From assembly GCA_017442865.1 (NCBI GenBank), contig JAFRXK010000080.1, positions 1 through 49,001 of the forward strand: DNA of 49,001 nucleotides. Direction: 5' to 3'. This stretch comes from Lachnospiraceae bacterium (GTDB lineage Bacteria > Bacillota > Clostridia > Lachnospirales > Lachnospiraceae). Each line of letters opens with the position of its first letter. The stretch's first letter is position 1. The notes beneath the pieces were generated by a model. That model had not been told where the DNA came from and made no database searches. It was given only the letters and a program-made list of their open reading frames with translations. This document shows positions 7,767 through 15,238 of this stretch, piece by piece. The translations under genes were made by a program, and so were the position numbers.

Positions 7767-7796
7767 TAAAAGAGCCGGTAAATTCCGGCTCTTTTA
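7767..7796 (+). terminator. Intrinsic terminator
   Basis: A perfect 12-bp stem (7767-7778 with 7785-7796, AGAGCCGG/CCGGCTCT core), 6-nt loop and a TTTT tract inside the right arm. It follows the 45-aa peptide gene. The A-rich left arm means it could also work in the other direction. Confidence 0.88.
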
Positions 7797-7891
7797 TTCA
7801 CATAGGATAATTTGATAATCAGGGGTGCAGTTTATTATGCTGTATCCTGTGAGTATAGATATGTATGAATTTAAAGGAGGCTGGTAATTTT

Positions 7892-8890
7892 ATGTTCAAT
7901 TGGGCATTTATCGGTACAGGGACAATTGTAAGAAAGTTTATCAAAGGCTTATCAGCTGTAGAGGGCGCAAATTTATATGCTGTTGGCTCAAGGAATATCA
8001 GCAGGGCAGAGGAATTTGCAAAAGAATTCGGCATTGAAAAAGCGTATGGAGATATTTCGATGCTGGCGGAAGATGATAATATAGACTGTGTATATATAGG
8101 AGTGCCTCATGCGCTGCATAAGCCATACATGGAGCTTTGTATTAAAAAAGGCAGAAATGTGTTGTGTGAAAAGCCTTTTACAATAAATGAGGCGGAGGCA
8201 AAGCAGATTGCTGAACTTGCTAAAGAATACGGCGTGTTTGTAATGGAGGCGGCATGGACAAAGTTTCTGCCTGTTATTATTAAGGTGAAGGAACTGCTTG
8301 AAAGTGGAGCAGTAGGCGAGGTATGTGATATTAGGGCGTCCTTTGGATTTTTCTCTGAAACCGACGTGACAAACAGACTTTATGATTTGGAGCTTGGAGG
8401 CGGTGCACTTCTGGATGTGGGCGTATATCCGCTTATGCTTGCACTTTATTATATGGATGGCTGTCCTGATAAGATTGAATCTGATGCTTTGATTGGAGCA
8501 ACCGGCGTTGACGAAATAAATCATTTTACCCTTGTTTATAACAGGAATGGAAGAAGGGTAACGGCGCAGCTTAGCTCTGCACTTAAGGAAAACCAGGGCG
8601 CGGACGCTGTCATTACGACTACGAAGGGCAGAGTTGTAATTCCTGACTTTTATCAGGCGCAGGAGGCTTATGTTTATGATTCAGAAGGAAAGCTGATTCA
8701 GACGATTTCGCACAGCCACAGCTCAAATGGCTATGAATTTGAGGCGCGCGCCGTACAGACGTGTATAGCCAAGGGCATTGCTCAGTGCGATGTGCATACA
8801 TTAGACGATACGATTGATATTCTTAAAATAGCCGACGGCATGAGAAAAGAATGGGGACTGGTATATCCTGCGGATAATATGCAGACATGA
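7892..8890 (+). CDS. Gfo/Idh/MocA family NAD(P)-dependent oxidoreductase
   Basis: A 332-residue protein with an N-terminal Rossmann fold, 'AFIGTGTIVRKF' (residues 4-15). It also has the family motif 'NVLCEKPFTINEAEA' with the conserved EKP lysine and a C-terminal domain containing 'GGGALLDVGVYPL', close to trans-1,2-dihydrobenzene-1,2-diol dehydrogenase-like members. Such enzymes oxidise or reduce sugars and related cyclic polyols. Substrate is not predictable. The frame opens at 7865, but AAAGGAGG at 7873-7880 points to ATG 7892. No operon partner of matching function is adjacent. Confidence 0.9.
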   Translation: MFNWAFIGTGTIVRKFIKGLSAVEGANLYAVGSRNISRAEEFAKEFGIEKAYGDISMLAEDDNIDCVYIGVPHALHKPYMELCIKKGRNVLCEKPFTINEAEAKQIAELAKEYGVFVMEAAWTKFLPVIIKVKELLESGAVGEVCDIRASFGFFSETDVTNRLYDLELGGGALLDVGVYPLMLALYYMDGCPDKIESDALIGATGVDEINHFTLVYNRNGRRVTAQLSSALKENQGADAVITTTKGRVVIPDFYQAQEAYVYDSEGKLIQTISHSHSSNGYEFEARAVQTCIAKGIAQCDVHTLDDTIDILKIADGMRKEWGLVYPADNMQT

Positions 8891-8965
8891 TTTATAATGC
8901 TGCCATCTTGTGGCAGTTTGCACATCTGACGCATATCATATAAAAAAAGCATGCGAGGAATTTTT

Positions 8966-10141
8966 TTGGCATATAAGATTGTAATTGATGGCGGTCATGG
9001 CGGCGCAGATCCCGGTGCGGTATATGAAGGCAGACAGGAGAAGGATGACAATCTTGCTCTTGCGCTTGCCGTCGGCAGGATTCTGGAGCAGAACGGCATA
9101 GATGTGGTATATACCAGAACAGAGGATGTGTATGATACACCTTTTGAAAAGGCAACCATTGCAAATAATTCAGATGCGGACTATTTTGTGTCACTTCACA
9201 GAAATGCAGTCCCGACCCCGAATACCGCAAGCGGCATAGAGACATTAGTGTTTGCGGACAGAGGCATGGCGGGGCAGATTGCACGCGCAATTAACAGCGA
9301 GCTTGAAGGCCTTGGCTGGAAGAACCTCGGAGTTATTGAAAGACCTAATCTGGTTGTATTAAAGAGGACAAAGATGCCGGCGGTGCTTGTAGAGACCGGT
9401 TTTATTGATAATGATACCGATAATGCGATGTTTGATGAGGAATTTGACAGTATCGCGGCGGCGATAGCCGGTGGAATTTTAAGCGCAATAGGCGTAAATC
9501 ATGACGAGAATTCACTTTCAGGGCTGGAAAGAGATGACGATGGTCAGGGAATAGATGATGACATAATAGATTATGGGGATGATGAAGGCTCAGACATACC
9601 GGATGTTTATTGGTGGCAGAATCCTTCTGATATGTCGGCATGGCCGGATTACAGAATGAACGAGGGTCGTATGCGGCCGGACCGTCCGCAGGGAGGAAAC
9701 CGTCCGCAGATGCCGGACCGCCCACAGGGAGGAAATGGTTCTCAGACACCAAACCGCCCGCAGATTTCGGACCGTCCGCAGGGAGGAAACCGTCCGCAGA
9801 TGCCGGACCGCCCACAGGGAGGAAATGGTTCTCAGACACCAAACCGTCCGCAGATGCCAAACCGCCCACAGGGGCCTGGCATTTCGCAAAGACCGGACAG
9901 ACCACAGGCTCCTGACAATACGCAGCAGAGACTATACAGAGTTCAGACAGGCGCATTTCGGATGAGAAGATATGCAGAGGAGCTTGTCAGAAGATTAAGA
10001 AGAGACGGATTCGCACCATTTGTTGTATATTCAGACGGATTGTACAGAGTTCAGGTCGGAGCGTTCAGAGAGCTTGATAATGCGGTAAAGCTGGAGCAGA
10101 GGCTTCGTAGACTTGGATATAACACATTTATCAGTTCATAA
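8966..10141 (+). CDS. N-acetylmuramoyl-L-alanine amidase with Pro/Gln-rich linker and SPOR domain
   Basis: About 391 residues. An Amidase_3 domain comes first: 'VIDGGHGGADPGA' with Zn-binding His, the zinc-binding/catalytic Glu pattern 'VSLHRNA' and 'AVLVETGFIDND'. A highly repetitive linker of RPQ/GGN/DRPQ units follows (roughly residues 230-320), then a C-terminal SPOR domain with two half-repeats 'YRVQTGAFR' and 'YRVQVGAFR'. The amidase cuts the stem peptide from MurNAc, and SPOR binds denuded glycan at division or spore septa. No signal peptide or membrane segment is visible, which is odd for a wall enzyme. Start choice: GAGGA at 8955-8959 overlaps the ATG at 8951 but sits 6 nt before an in-frame TTG at 8966, so TTG is preferred. 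Confidence 0.88.
   Translation: MAYKIVIDGGHGGADPGAVYEGRQEKDDNLALALAVGRILEQNGIDVVYTRTEDVYDTPFEKATIANNSDADYFVSLHRNAVPTPNTASGIETLVFADRGMAGQIARAINSELEGLGWKNLGVIERPNLVVLKRTKMPAVLVETGFIDNDTDNAMFDEEFDSIAAAIAGGILSAIGVNHDENSLSGLERDDDGQGIDDDIIDYGDDEGSDIPDVYWWQNPSDMSAWPDYRMNEGRMRPDRPQGGNRPQMPDRPQGGNGSQTPNRPQISDRPQGGNRPQMPDRPQGGNGSQTPNRPQMPNRPQGPGISQRPDRPQAPDNTQQRLYRVQTGAFRMRRYAEELVRRLRRDGFAPFVVYSDGLYRVQVGAFRELDNAVKLEQRLRRLGYNTFISS
9678..9857 (+). repeat. Two tandem 90-bp repeats within the amidase linker
   Basis: Units 9678-9767 and 9768-9857 are nearly identical and encode 30 residues each, made of smaller RPQ/GGN/MPDRPQ modules. A partial third unit follows. They lengthen the linker between the amidase and SPOR domains and could vary in copy number between strains. 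Confidence 0.88.
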
Positions 10142-10193
10142 GATTTAAGATATGCGCTGACATAAATTATACTGACAGGAAGCATAATAAATA

Positions 10194-10221
10194 TTGCATT
10201 TTAAGAACCCTGTTGTATAAT
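10194..10221 (+). promoter_or_regulatory. Promoter upstream of the greA-like gene leader
   Basis: TTGCAT (10194-10199), 16-bp spacer, TATAAT (10216-10221). If used, the transcript would have a leader of about 300 nt before the ATG at 10525, containing the inverted repeats at 10295-10351 and 10450-10470. Confidence 0.55.
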
Positions 10222-10294
10222 ATTTATCTGTATTGACAATATTAACAGGATTAAAGCATCCAAAAAAGCTTTTGAATTATATACACTTGAATTA

Positions 10295-10470
10295 CCCCGG
10301 GTATCAGTAGAAAAGTAATTGTCCGACAGACAAGGCTTTCTGCTCCCGGGGCAGTATATGTTATGGTAGTACAATACATAAACTCAGATTTTGAGCATAC
10401 CAGGCAGTATATGTTATTGAGCGGTTTGGAGGATTATGAGAGCATGGCGTGCAGGCATAATACTCCTGCA
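10295..10470 (+). ncRNA. Structured 5' leader candidate upstream of greA-like gene
   Basis: The 383-bp gap before the greA-like gene has no protein gene. CCCCGGG (10295-10301) pairs with CCCGGGG (10345-10351) around a region with further complementary patches (CAGTAGAAA against TTTCTG). GGCAGTATATGTTAT occurs twice, at 10350-10364 and 10403-10417. TGCAGG (10450-10455) pairs with CCTGCA (10465-10470). I do not recognise a known riboswitch class. It is offered as a candidate regulatory RNA only. Confidence 0.4.
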
Positions 10471-10524
10471 TAATTAATATAGTCTTATGAGAATATTGAT
10501 ATAGAGTATGGAGGGTTAAATAAA

Positions 10525-11028
10525 ATGGGAGACAGGCTTACAAAAAGTGACGTTGAAAAAATTGAAAAGGAAATCGAGTATAGAAAGCTGGTAGTAAGAA
10601 AAGAAGCGCTGGAGGCGGTAAAGGAAGCAAGAGCACAGGGCGATTTGAGCGAAAATTTTGAGTATTATGCCGCAAAAAGGGACAAGAACCGCAACGAGAG
10701 CAGAATCAGATATCTGGAGAGAATGATAAAGCTGGCCGAAATAGTGGATGATGAGTCAAAGGATGACGAGGTCGGCATTAACAATACGGTTGAGATTTAT
10801 TTTGAGGATGATGACGAGACGGAGGAGTACAGGCTGGTTACAAGCGTAAGAGGCAATTCGCTTGCTAACTTAATCAGCATTGAATCGCCTCTTGGAAATG
10901 CTATCGCAGGACATAAGGCCGGCGACAGAGTATTTGTAAAAATAAATGAAGCTGCCGGATATTATGTAGTCATCAAAAAAATCATTAATACCTCGGATGA
11001 CAGTAATGATGAACTGCGAAAATTTTAA
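10525..11028 (+). CDS. GreA/GreB family transcription elongation factor
   Basis: A 167-residue cytoplasmic protein. The N-terminal coiled coil carries the loop motif 'ARAQGDLSENFEYYAAKRD', holding the acidic tip residues that rescue backtracked RNA polymerase. The C-terminal FKBP-like domain ends near 'PLGNAIAGHKAGDRVFVKI'. The unusual Phe and Asn in the tip region, the acidic 'FEDDDETEEYRL' and a 10-residue tail beyond the family end suggest a paralogue rather than the main GreA. TGGAGG precedes the ATG. The gene has a long, possibly structured leader. Its stop overlaps the stop of the convergent PAP2 gene by 4 nt, with no terminator between. Confidence 0.88.
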   Translation: MGDRLTKSDVEKIEKEIEYRKLVVRKEALEAVKEARAQGDLSENFEYYAAKRDKNRNESRIRYLERMIKLAEIVDDESKDDEVGINNTVEIYFEDDDETEEYRLVTSVRGNSLANLISIESPLGNAIAGHKAGDRVFVKINEAAGYYVVIKKIINTSDDSNDELRKF

Positions 11029-11567
11029 GAGAAATCAAATTTAAATATTTTTACTGCTATAAGTCTTGCCAGAACGGCGGCAAGCGTTCCGATAATTATA
11101 CCTACAATTACATCGGACGGATAATGCACACCGACATATAATCTTGAGAAGGATATCAAAAATGCTATAATCAGCGCCGGTATTCCGTATTTTTTAGGCA
11201 TAAGCATAAAGATAACCATCGCTACCGAAAAACATATTGCAGAATGTCCGGAAGGAAATGAATAATCACTCTCGCGGTGTACAAGTATACTAAGGTTGTT
11301 GAAGGCTTCATAAGGTCTTATCCTTGCAACCAAAGGCTTGATAAGAACATTTACAGTAAGAACATTGATTAACAGCGACATGGTTGCAGTTATACCGACA
11401 CGTCTTGTCTTCTTTATGGCAAGCAGCACGAGACATGCTATAATTGCAATTATGCCGGAGTCGCCTATTAAGGAAAAGAATTTCATGATTTCTGTAAGAA
11501 TTGGATTTCTTACATAGTCCTGCAAAAAAAACAGGAAATCAACTTCAAAGTCACTGATATAATCCAT
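11025..11567 (-). CDS. PAP2 family membrane phosphatase
   Basis: A 180-residue integral membrane protein with about five to six hydrophobic segments. The three-part acid phosphatase signature is present: 'KPLVARIRPY', 'YSFPSGHSA' and 'SRLYVGVHYPSDVIVG', with the catalytic His and Arg residues. Relatives dephosphorylate undecaprenyl diphosphate or phosphatidic acid on the outer membrane face; a role in recycling undecaprenyl phosphate is plausible but not shown. The start is ATG 11567 with GGAGG at 11577-11573; a TTG at 11579 in frame overlaps that site and is rejected. Confidence 0.9.
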   Translation of the reverse strand: MDYISDFEVDFLFFLQDYVRNPILTEIMKFFSLIGDSGIIAIIACLVLLAIKKTRRVGITATMSLLINVLTVNVLIKPLVARIRPYEAFNNLSILVHRESDYSFPSGHSAICFSVAMVIFMLMPKKYGIPALIIAFLISFSRLYVGVHYPSDVIVGIIIGTLAAVLARLIAVKIFKFDFS

Positions 11568-11976
11568 ATATACCTCCAAAATGTTTTTAGTTCAAGTCCG
11601 GCCTGCCGGACCTGTGCCGGGTTTTTGCGTCAGTTTACCTGACATCTTCCCATTCGCCGCAATGGCATATGCCAAAGGCAGTTAAGAAGGAATCAACCCT
11701 CATCATAAAAATATGATTCTCCATCACCAGTAGGGGAGAGGACCATCACCTTCCGAGTATAATCATAACACAAGTATAGAGGCTGTACAATACCGGAAAC
11801 AAAGAGGCTGCATAATACATGAAGCATAGAGGCTGTACAATAACGTAAGACTGTTTGGAGGGAGTAGAGGTATAATTGCATATTGAAATTTTAACAAATA
11901 TAAAGTAAACTTAGTGTGGCATCAGGGGATGGGCGTTTCCTTATATGCCGGCATGTTAAAGCTTTGGAGGCATAAA
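11568..11976. other. Non-coding stretch between PAP2 and the MurE-like gene
   Basis: No convincing gene in about 400 bp. It holds a perfect GTCCGGC/GCCGGAC hairpin (11596-11611), a palindrome TGGCATATGCCA (11663-11674), three 25-bp tandem repeats (11778-11852) and AT-rich sequence before the MurE-like start. A minus-strand open frame at 11693-11881 has no Shine-Dalgarno and spans the repeats. Confidence 0.6.
11778..11852. repeat. Three tandem 25-bp repeats upstream of the MurE-like gene
   Basis: Units begin AGAGGCTG at 11778, 11803 and 11828. Units 1 and 3 share ATAGAGGCTGTACAATA and unit 2 has AGAGGCTGCATAATA. Spacing near 2.4 helical turns could suit regularly placed protein binding, but no regulator is known. 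Confidence 0.7.
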
Positions 11977-13431
11977 ATGAATAAATTACTTAGCATATTG
12001 CAGGCAGAGGGTCTGTTTGTTTCATGTAATAAATATATTCCGGATGATTTGCAGATTTCATATATTACAGCGGATTCTAGACAGGTAAAGGAAAACACAT
12101 TATTTGTGTGCAAGGGATATGAGTTTAAGAAGGAATATCTCGTGTCGGCGGTCGAAAAGGGAGCCTGCGTTTATATGAGCGAGAAAGAATATGAGGTCGA
12201 TATTCCCTGCATTATCGTTAATAACGTAAGAAAGGCTTCATCTGTTGCGGCCAGATGGTTTTACGATTATCCGGGTGATAAGATGATTCTTACAGGAATT
12301 ACGGGCACTAAGGGTAAGACCACAACTGCATATATTCTGAAGAGTATTCTTGACAAATATAAGGCGCATGATACGGCGATTTTTTCGACTATGGAGACTG
12401 ATACCGTTAAGGAGCGTAAGATTTCACATTTAACCACACCTGAGCCTATAGACCTTCAGAGGCTTTTTAGTGAGGCAAAGGAGTACGGGGTAGAGTATAC
12501 CGTTATGGAGGTGTCCTCGCAGGCTGTCAAGATGTCGAGGGTTTATGACCAGCATTATAAAATAGGTATATTTTTAAATATTGGCGAGGACCATATCGGT
12601 GACAGAGAGCATGCGTCGATGGAGGAATATGTTTCCTGTAAGACATCATTCCTGACACAGTGCGGGACAGTAATTATCAACAGGGGAACAGACTATTTTG
12701 AAAGGGCATACAATGCTTCTAAAAATGCGAAGCAGATTATTTACGGATATACAGATGACTGTGATGCCGTGATTTCGGAGCTGAACTCTGATACAAACGG
12801 CGTAAGCTTTAAGCTTTCGTATAATGGTGATACACATATTTATTCATCAAATCTTATCGGTGAGTTTAATGCCGAAAACCTTACGGCGGCGATTCTTGCG
12901 GCATATGAGCTTGGCATTGATTATGATACAATTGAGTCGGGCATAAAGAACATAAATGTTCCGGGCAGAATGACGCTTGTTAAATATAATGATATCAATA
13001 TCATAATAGATTACGCTCACAATTATCTTAGCTTTGTAAAGCTTTATGAAACAGTGAAGAAATCCTTTAAGCCGGTGCATATTCATTCGGTATTCGGCGT
13101 GCCTGGCGAGCGTTCAGCGGTAAGGATAAGAGACCTTGGAATGGCGGCGCAGGAGTATGCAGATTATATTTATCTGACGGCAGATGATCCGGGATTTGAA
13201 AAGGTAAGTGATTTGTGCGGCCGGATGAAGGCATACATCAGCAAGCCATGCGTTATCATAGAGGACAGAGAAGAGGCTGTGCGTGCAGCACTCGATAACG
13301 CAAAGCCGGGCGATGTTGTTATTCTGGCAGGCAAGGGTGCTGAGACAACACAAAGAGTAAGAGGCGGTTATCTTCCATATCCTTCAGACAAGAAGGTTGC
13401 CGAGGACTGGATAGCCGGGCAGAGCAGATAG
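11977..13431 (+). CDS. MurE-like UDP-N-acetylmuramyl peptide ligase
   Basis: A 484-residue Mur ligase. The N-terminal UDP-binding domain includes 'ITADSRQVKENTLFVCKG'. The ATP-binding domain has the P-loop 'GITGTKGKTTTA' and 'MEVSSQAVKMSRV', and the C-terminal domain has 'GKGAETTQ'. MurE adds the third residue of the peptidoglycan stem. The substrate loop, normally DNPR in diaminopimelate enzymes, reads 'TADDPGFEK' here, and the central motif is 'GEDHIGDREHASMEEYVSCK', so the amino acid added or the donor may differ from classical MurE. It could be a second MurE acting on a modified precursor. TTTGGAGG precedes ATG 11977. A DUF2752 gene follows 45 nt downstream. Confidence 0.85.
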   Translation: MNKLLSILQAEGLFVSCNKYIPDDLQISYITADSRQVKENTLFVCKGYEFKKEYLVSAVEKGACVYMSEKEYEVDIPCIIVNNVRKASSVAARWFYDYPGDKMILTGITGTKGKTTTAYILKSILDKYKAHDTAIFSTMETDTVKERKISHLTTPEPIDLQRLFSEAKEYGVEYTVMEVSSQAVKMSRVYDQHYKIGIFLNIGEDHIGDREHASMEEYVSCKTSFLTQCGTVIINRGTDYFERAYNASKNAKQIIYGYTDDCDAVISELNSDTNGVSFKLSYNGDTHIYSSNLIGEFNAENLTAAILAAYELGIDYDTIESGIKNINVPGRMTLVKYNDINIIIDYAHNYLSFVKLYETVKKSFKPVHIHSVFGVPGERSAVRIRDLGMAAQEYADYIYLTADDPGFEKVSDLCGRMKAYISKPCVIIEDREEAVRAALDNAKPGDVVILAGKGAETTQRVRGGYLPYPSDKKVAEDWIAGQSR

Positions 13432-13476
13432 CAAAGAGGGCTGCCGCGGCAGGATAGCCGGGCAAGGGTGGATAAT

Positions 13477-13875
13477 ATGAAGGTCAGACGTGAGGATATA
13501 ATTATAATGATTGGCGTTATTCTGGCAGTTGTGCTTTTTTACGCGCTGTTTGGCTGCCCGATAAAGCGTGTAACAGGCTTGTCATGTCCGGGCTGCGGTA
13601 TGACAAGGGCGTGGCTTTCGCTGCTTCACGGCAGCGTTCATGAAGCATTTCATTATCACCCTTTATTTATCACAGCGCCATTTATAGTAATGGCAGTCTT
13701 GTTCGGAAACAGACTGCCGGAGAAATATCTGCATATATTCTGGTGCGTGATAGCAGCAGCATTTATAGTATGCTATGTGATAAGAATTGTTAATAAAAGC
13801 GACGTGCTTGAGTTTGATTTCAGAAACGGCGTGATAGGCAGAATCTTATACGGCATATTATCACAGCTTCGCTAA
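13477..13875 (+). CDS. DUF2752 family small membrane protein
   Basis: A 132-residue protein with three to four hydrophobic segments and the DUF2752 signature, 'GCPIKRVTGLSCPGCGMTRA', near residue 30, including the conserved Cys pairs and the Thr-Arg. The family is widespread in Firmicutes, Bacteroidetes and Actinobacteria; function is unknown. GGGTGG lies 6 nt before ATG 13477; an in-frame GTG at 13468 overlaps this site. It may be co-transcribed with the MurE-like gene. Its end overlaps the end of the convergent phosphopantetheinyl transferase gene by 15 bp. Confidence 0.85.
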   Translation: MKVRREDIIIMIGVILAVVLFYALFGCPIKRVTGLSCPGCGMTRAWLSLLHGSVHEAFHYHPLFITAPFIVMAVLFGNRLPEKYLHIFWCVIAAAFIVCYVIRIVNKSDVLEFDFRNGVIGRILYGILSQLR

Positions 13876-14661
13876 ATCTATAATTTCAAAATGATATGAT
13901 ATATCGGCGCCTTCCGGCACATCTGTGCGGACAGGCGCATTGTTTTTATCTGACAATTCAGTGCGGACAGGCGTTGTTTTTTCGTCAGGAAATTCTGTAC
14001 GGATAGACGCTTCTTTTTTAGAGGAAATCCCGGTGCATACCGAGAAACAGTAGGGAAGCTCTGTTTCATATTCTTTAAATGCATATCTTACTGTATTAAC
14101 CTTTTGGTTAACATACGCCTGATTATTTTCAAAAGCAATTTCAAATTCATCAAGAGGCAGGGAAAGTCCAAGACCTACAGCCTTGATAAAGCTCTCCTTA
14201 AGAGTCCACAGCCTGTAAAAAAGGCGTGTTCTTTCGGACTCATCATCAGTATTCTTAAGCATAAGATATTCATTCTCGTGGAAAAATCTTTTTGCGAGCT
14301 TTTCGTTATATTCTTTGATTTCTTCAACATCACAGCCGACTCTGTGTGATGAAACAGCGGCCATTGCAAGATTACCTGAATGTGAAAGATTAAAGTAATA
14401 AGGACAATCAGCAATATAAGGTCTGCCGGACTTTTCAAACAGCATATTTCCGGTGTCATAGTCCGGCAATGCGTATGCAAGAAGTATTCCGGCGCCAAGT
14501 GACATACGCTTGTCCTTTTCAAATCGCAGGGCATCAATTCTTTTTCTCCTGTATTCAGGCATCAGATTGTAGTAATTGCTGAAAAGACAGGAATCTTTTA
14601 GCCTGTCACAGTCCGCAATATAAACCTTTGTTTCATTAGAATTAATTAAAAAATCATTCAT
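13861..14661 (-). CDS. 4'-phosphopantetheinyl transferase, Sfp type
   Basis: A 266-residue enzyme that transfers the phosphopantetheine arm from coenzyme A to carrier-protein serines. The Mg2+/CoA motifs are 'RVGCDVEEI' (Asp111, Glu113) and 'LWTLKESFIKAVGLGLSL' (about residues 151-168), and 'NLSHSG' is present. It is transcribed divergently from the NRPS operon 212 bp away and is the obvious activator of the two carrier domains of that synthetase. The C-terminus carries a 12-residue repeat (RTEFPDEKTTPV, RTELSDKNNAPV, RTDVPEG...), unusual for the family and probably a disordered tail. The Shine-Dalgarno is weak. Confidence 0.93.
   Translation of the reverse strand: MNDFLINSNETKVYIADCDRLKDSCLFSNYYNLMPEYRRKRIDALRFEKDKRMSLGAGILLAYALPDYDTGNMLFEKSGRPYIADCPYYFNLSHSGNLAMAAVSSHRVGCDVEEIKEYNEKLAKRFFHENEYLMLKNTDDESERTRLFYRLWTLKESFIKAVGLGLSLPLDEFEIAFENNQAYVNQKVNTVRYAFKEYETELPYCFSVCTGISSKKEASIRTEFPDEKTTPVRTELSDKNNAPVRTDVPEGADISYHFEIIDLAKL
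13925..14020 (-). repeat. 36-bp tandem repeats in the 3' end of the phosphopantetheinyl transferase gene
   Basis: GTGCGGACAGGCG starts at 13925 and 13961, and a diverged copy (GTACGGATAGACG) at 13997, period 36 bp. The in-frame unit adds 12 residues per copy to the protein's C-terminal tail. Confidence 0.75.
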
Positions 14662-14765
14662 GGGTTATCACTCTGTAAAAACATATTTTATGGTTTGTAT
14701 TATTTTTGTAACAAATATTATACAATAAGTTAACGCAATTGTCATCTTCTTAAGTACTTATATTA

Positions 14766-14794
14766 TTGAAAAGAAAAAAATGCTATAATATAAT
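14766..14794 (+). promoter_or_regulatory. Sigma-A type promoter for the STAS-NRPS-MATE operon
   Basis: TTGAAA (14766-14771), a 17-bp spacer and TATAAT (14789-14794) lie about 80 nt before the STAS gene. The next two genes follow with short gaps and no terminator, so this is the likely operon promoter. Confidence 0.7.
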
Positions 14795-14873
14795 AAAAAA
14801 AATTAGATGGATACGAAAATCATTTTGTGAGTTCGTAAATCAGATTTAAAACTATGAAAAGGAGAGATATATT

Positions 14874-15173
14874 ATGGATATTACAGAAATAATTGTTGAA
14901 AATGAATGCGTTTTAGTGCCACACGGACAGATTAATGCGCTTACATCAGAGGAACTGGAAGCTAAGATTACGGAGTGTGCTAAAGCATGCGAAAAGATTA
15001 CTCTTGATATGTCAGAGGTCGATTATGTTTCCTCAGCCGGTATACGTGTAGTAATTAAGGTACACAGAGCTATCGGCGGTGAGAATTTCCACCTTAAGAA
15101 TGTCTCTCGCAATGTTATGGAGCTTTTTGAGATGACAGGCTTTGCAAAAATGCTGAATATTGAACAGGCATGA
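14874..15173 (+). CDS. STAS-domain anti-sigma factor antagonist-like protein
   Basis: A 99-residue single-domain protein of the SpoIIAA/RsbV type. The phosphorylatable serine region is intact: 'SEVDYVSSAGIRVVIKV' (Ser53/Ser54). In partner switching, such a protein is inactivated by phosphorylation from an RsbW/SpoIIAB-like kinase and when unphosphorylated binds that kinase. Here an RsbW-like ATPase domain occurs two genes downstream at the C-terminus of the exporter, so the two may form a local pair. AAGGAG precedes the ATG. The NRPS gene begins 65 nt downstream. It could instead act on a distant sigma system. Confidence 0.88.
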   Translation: MDITEIIVENECVLVPHGQINALTSEELEAKITECAKACEKITLDMSEVDYVSSAGIRVVIKVHRAIGGENFHLKNVSRNVMELFEMTGFAKMLNIEQA

Positions 15174-15238
15174 TGAAACAGCCTGTGGGGGCGGACAGAT
15201 TTATGTATGACTGGCTGGATTGAGAGGAGATAGGGATT

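Noticed and set aside
9402..9956. Minus-strand and alternative plus-strand frames across the Pro/Gln linker (also 9590-9889, 9640-9915)
   Set aside because: They are products of the repetitive linker DNA read in other frames; the repeats leave all frames open.
11693..11881. Minus-strand 62-codon gene
   Set aside because: It covers the 25-bp repeats, lacks a ribosome binding site and has no recognisable features.
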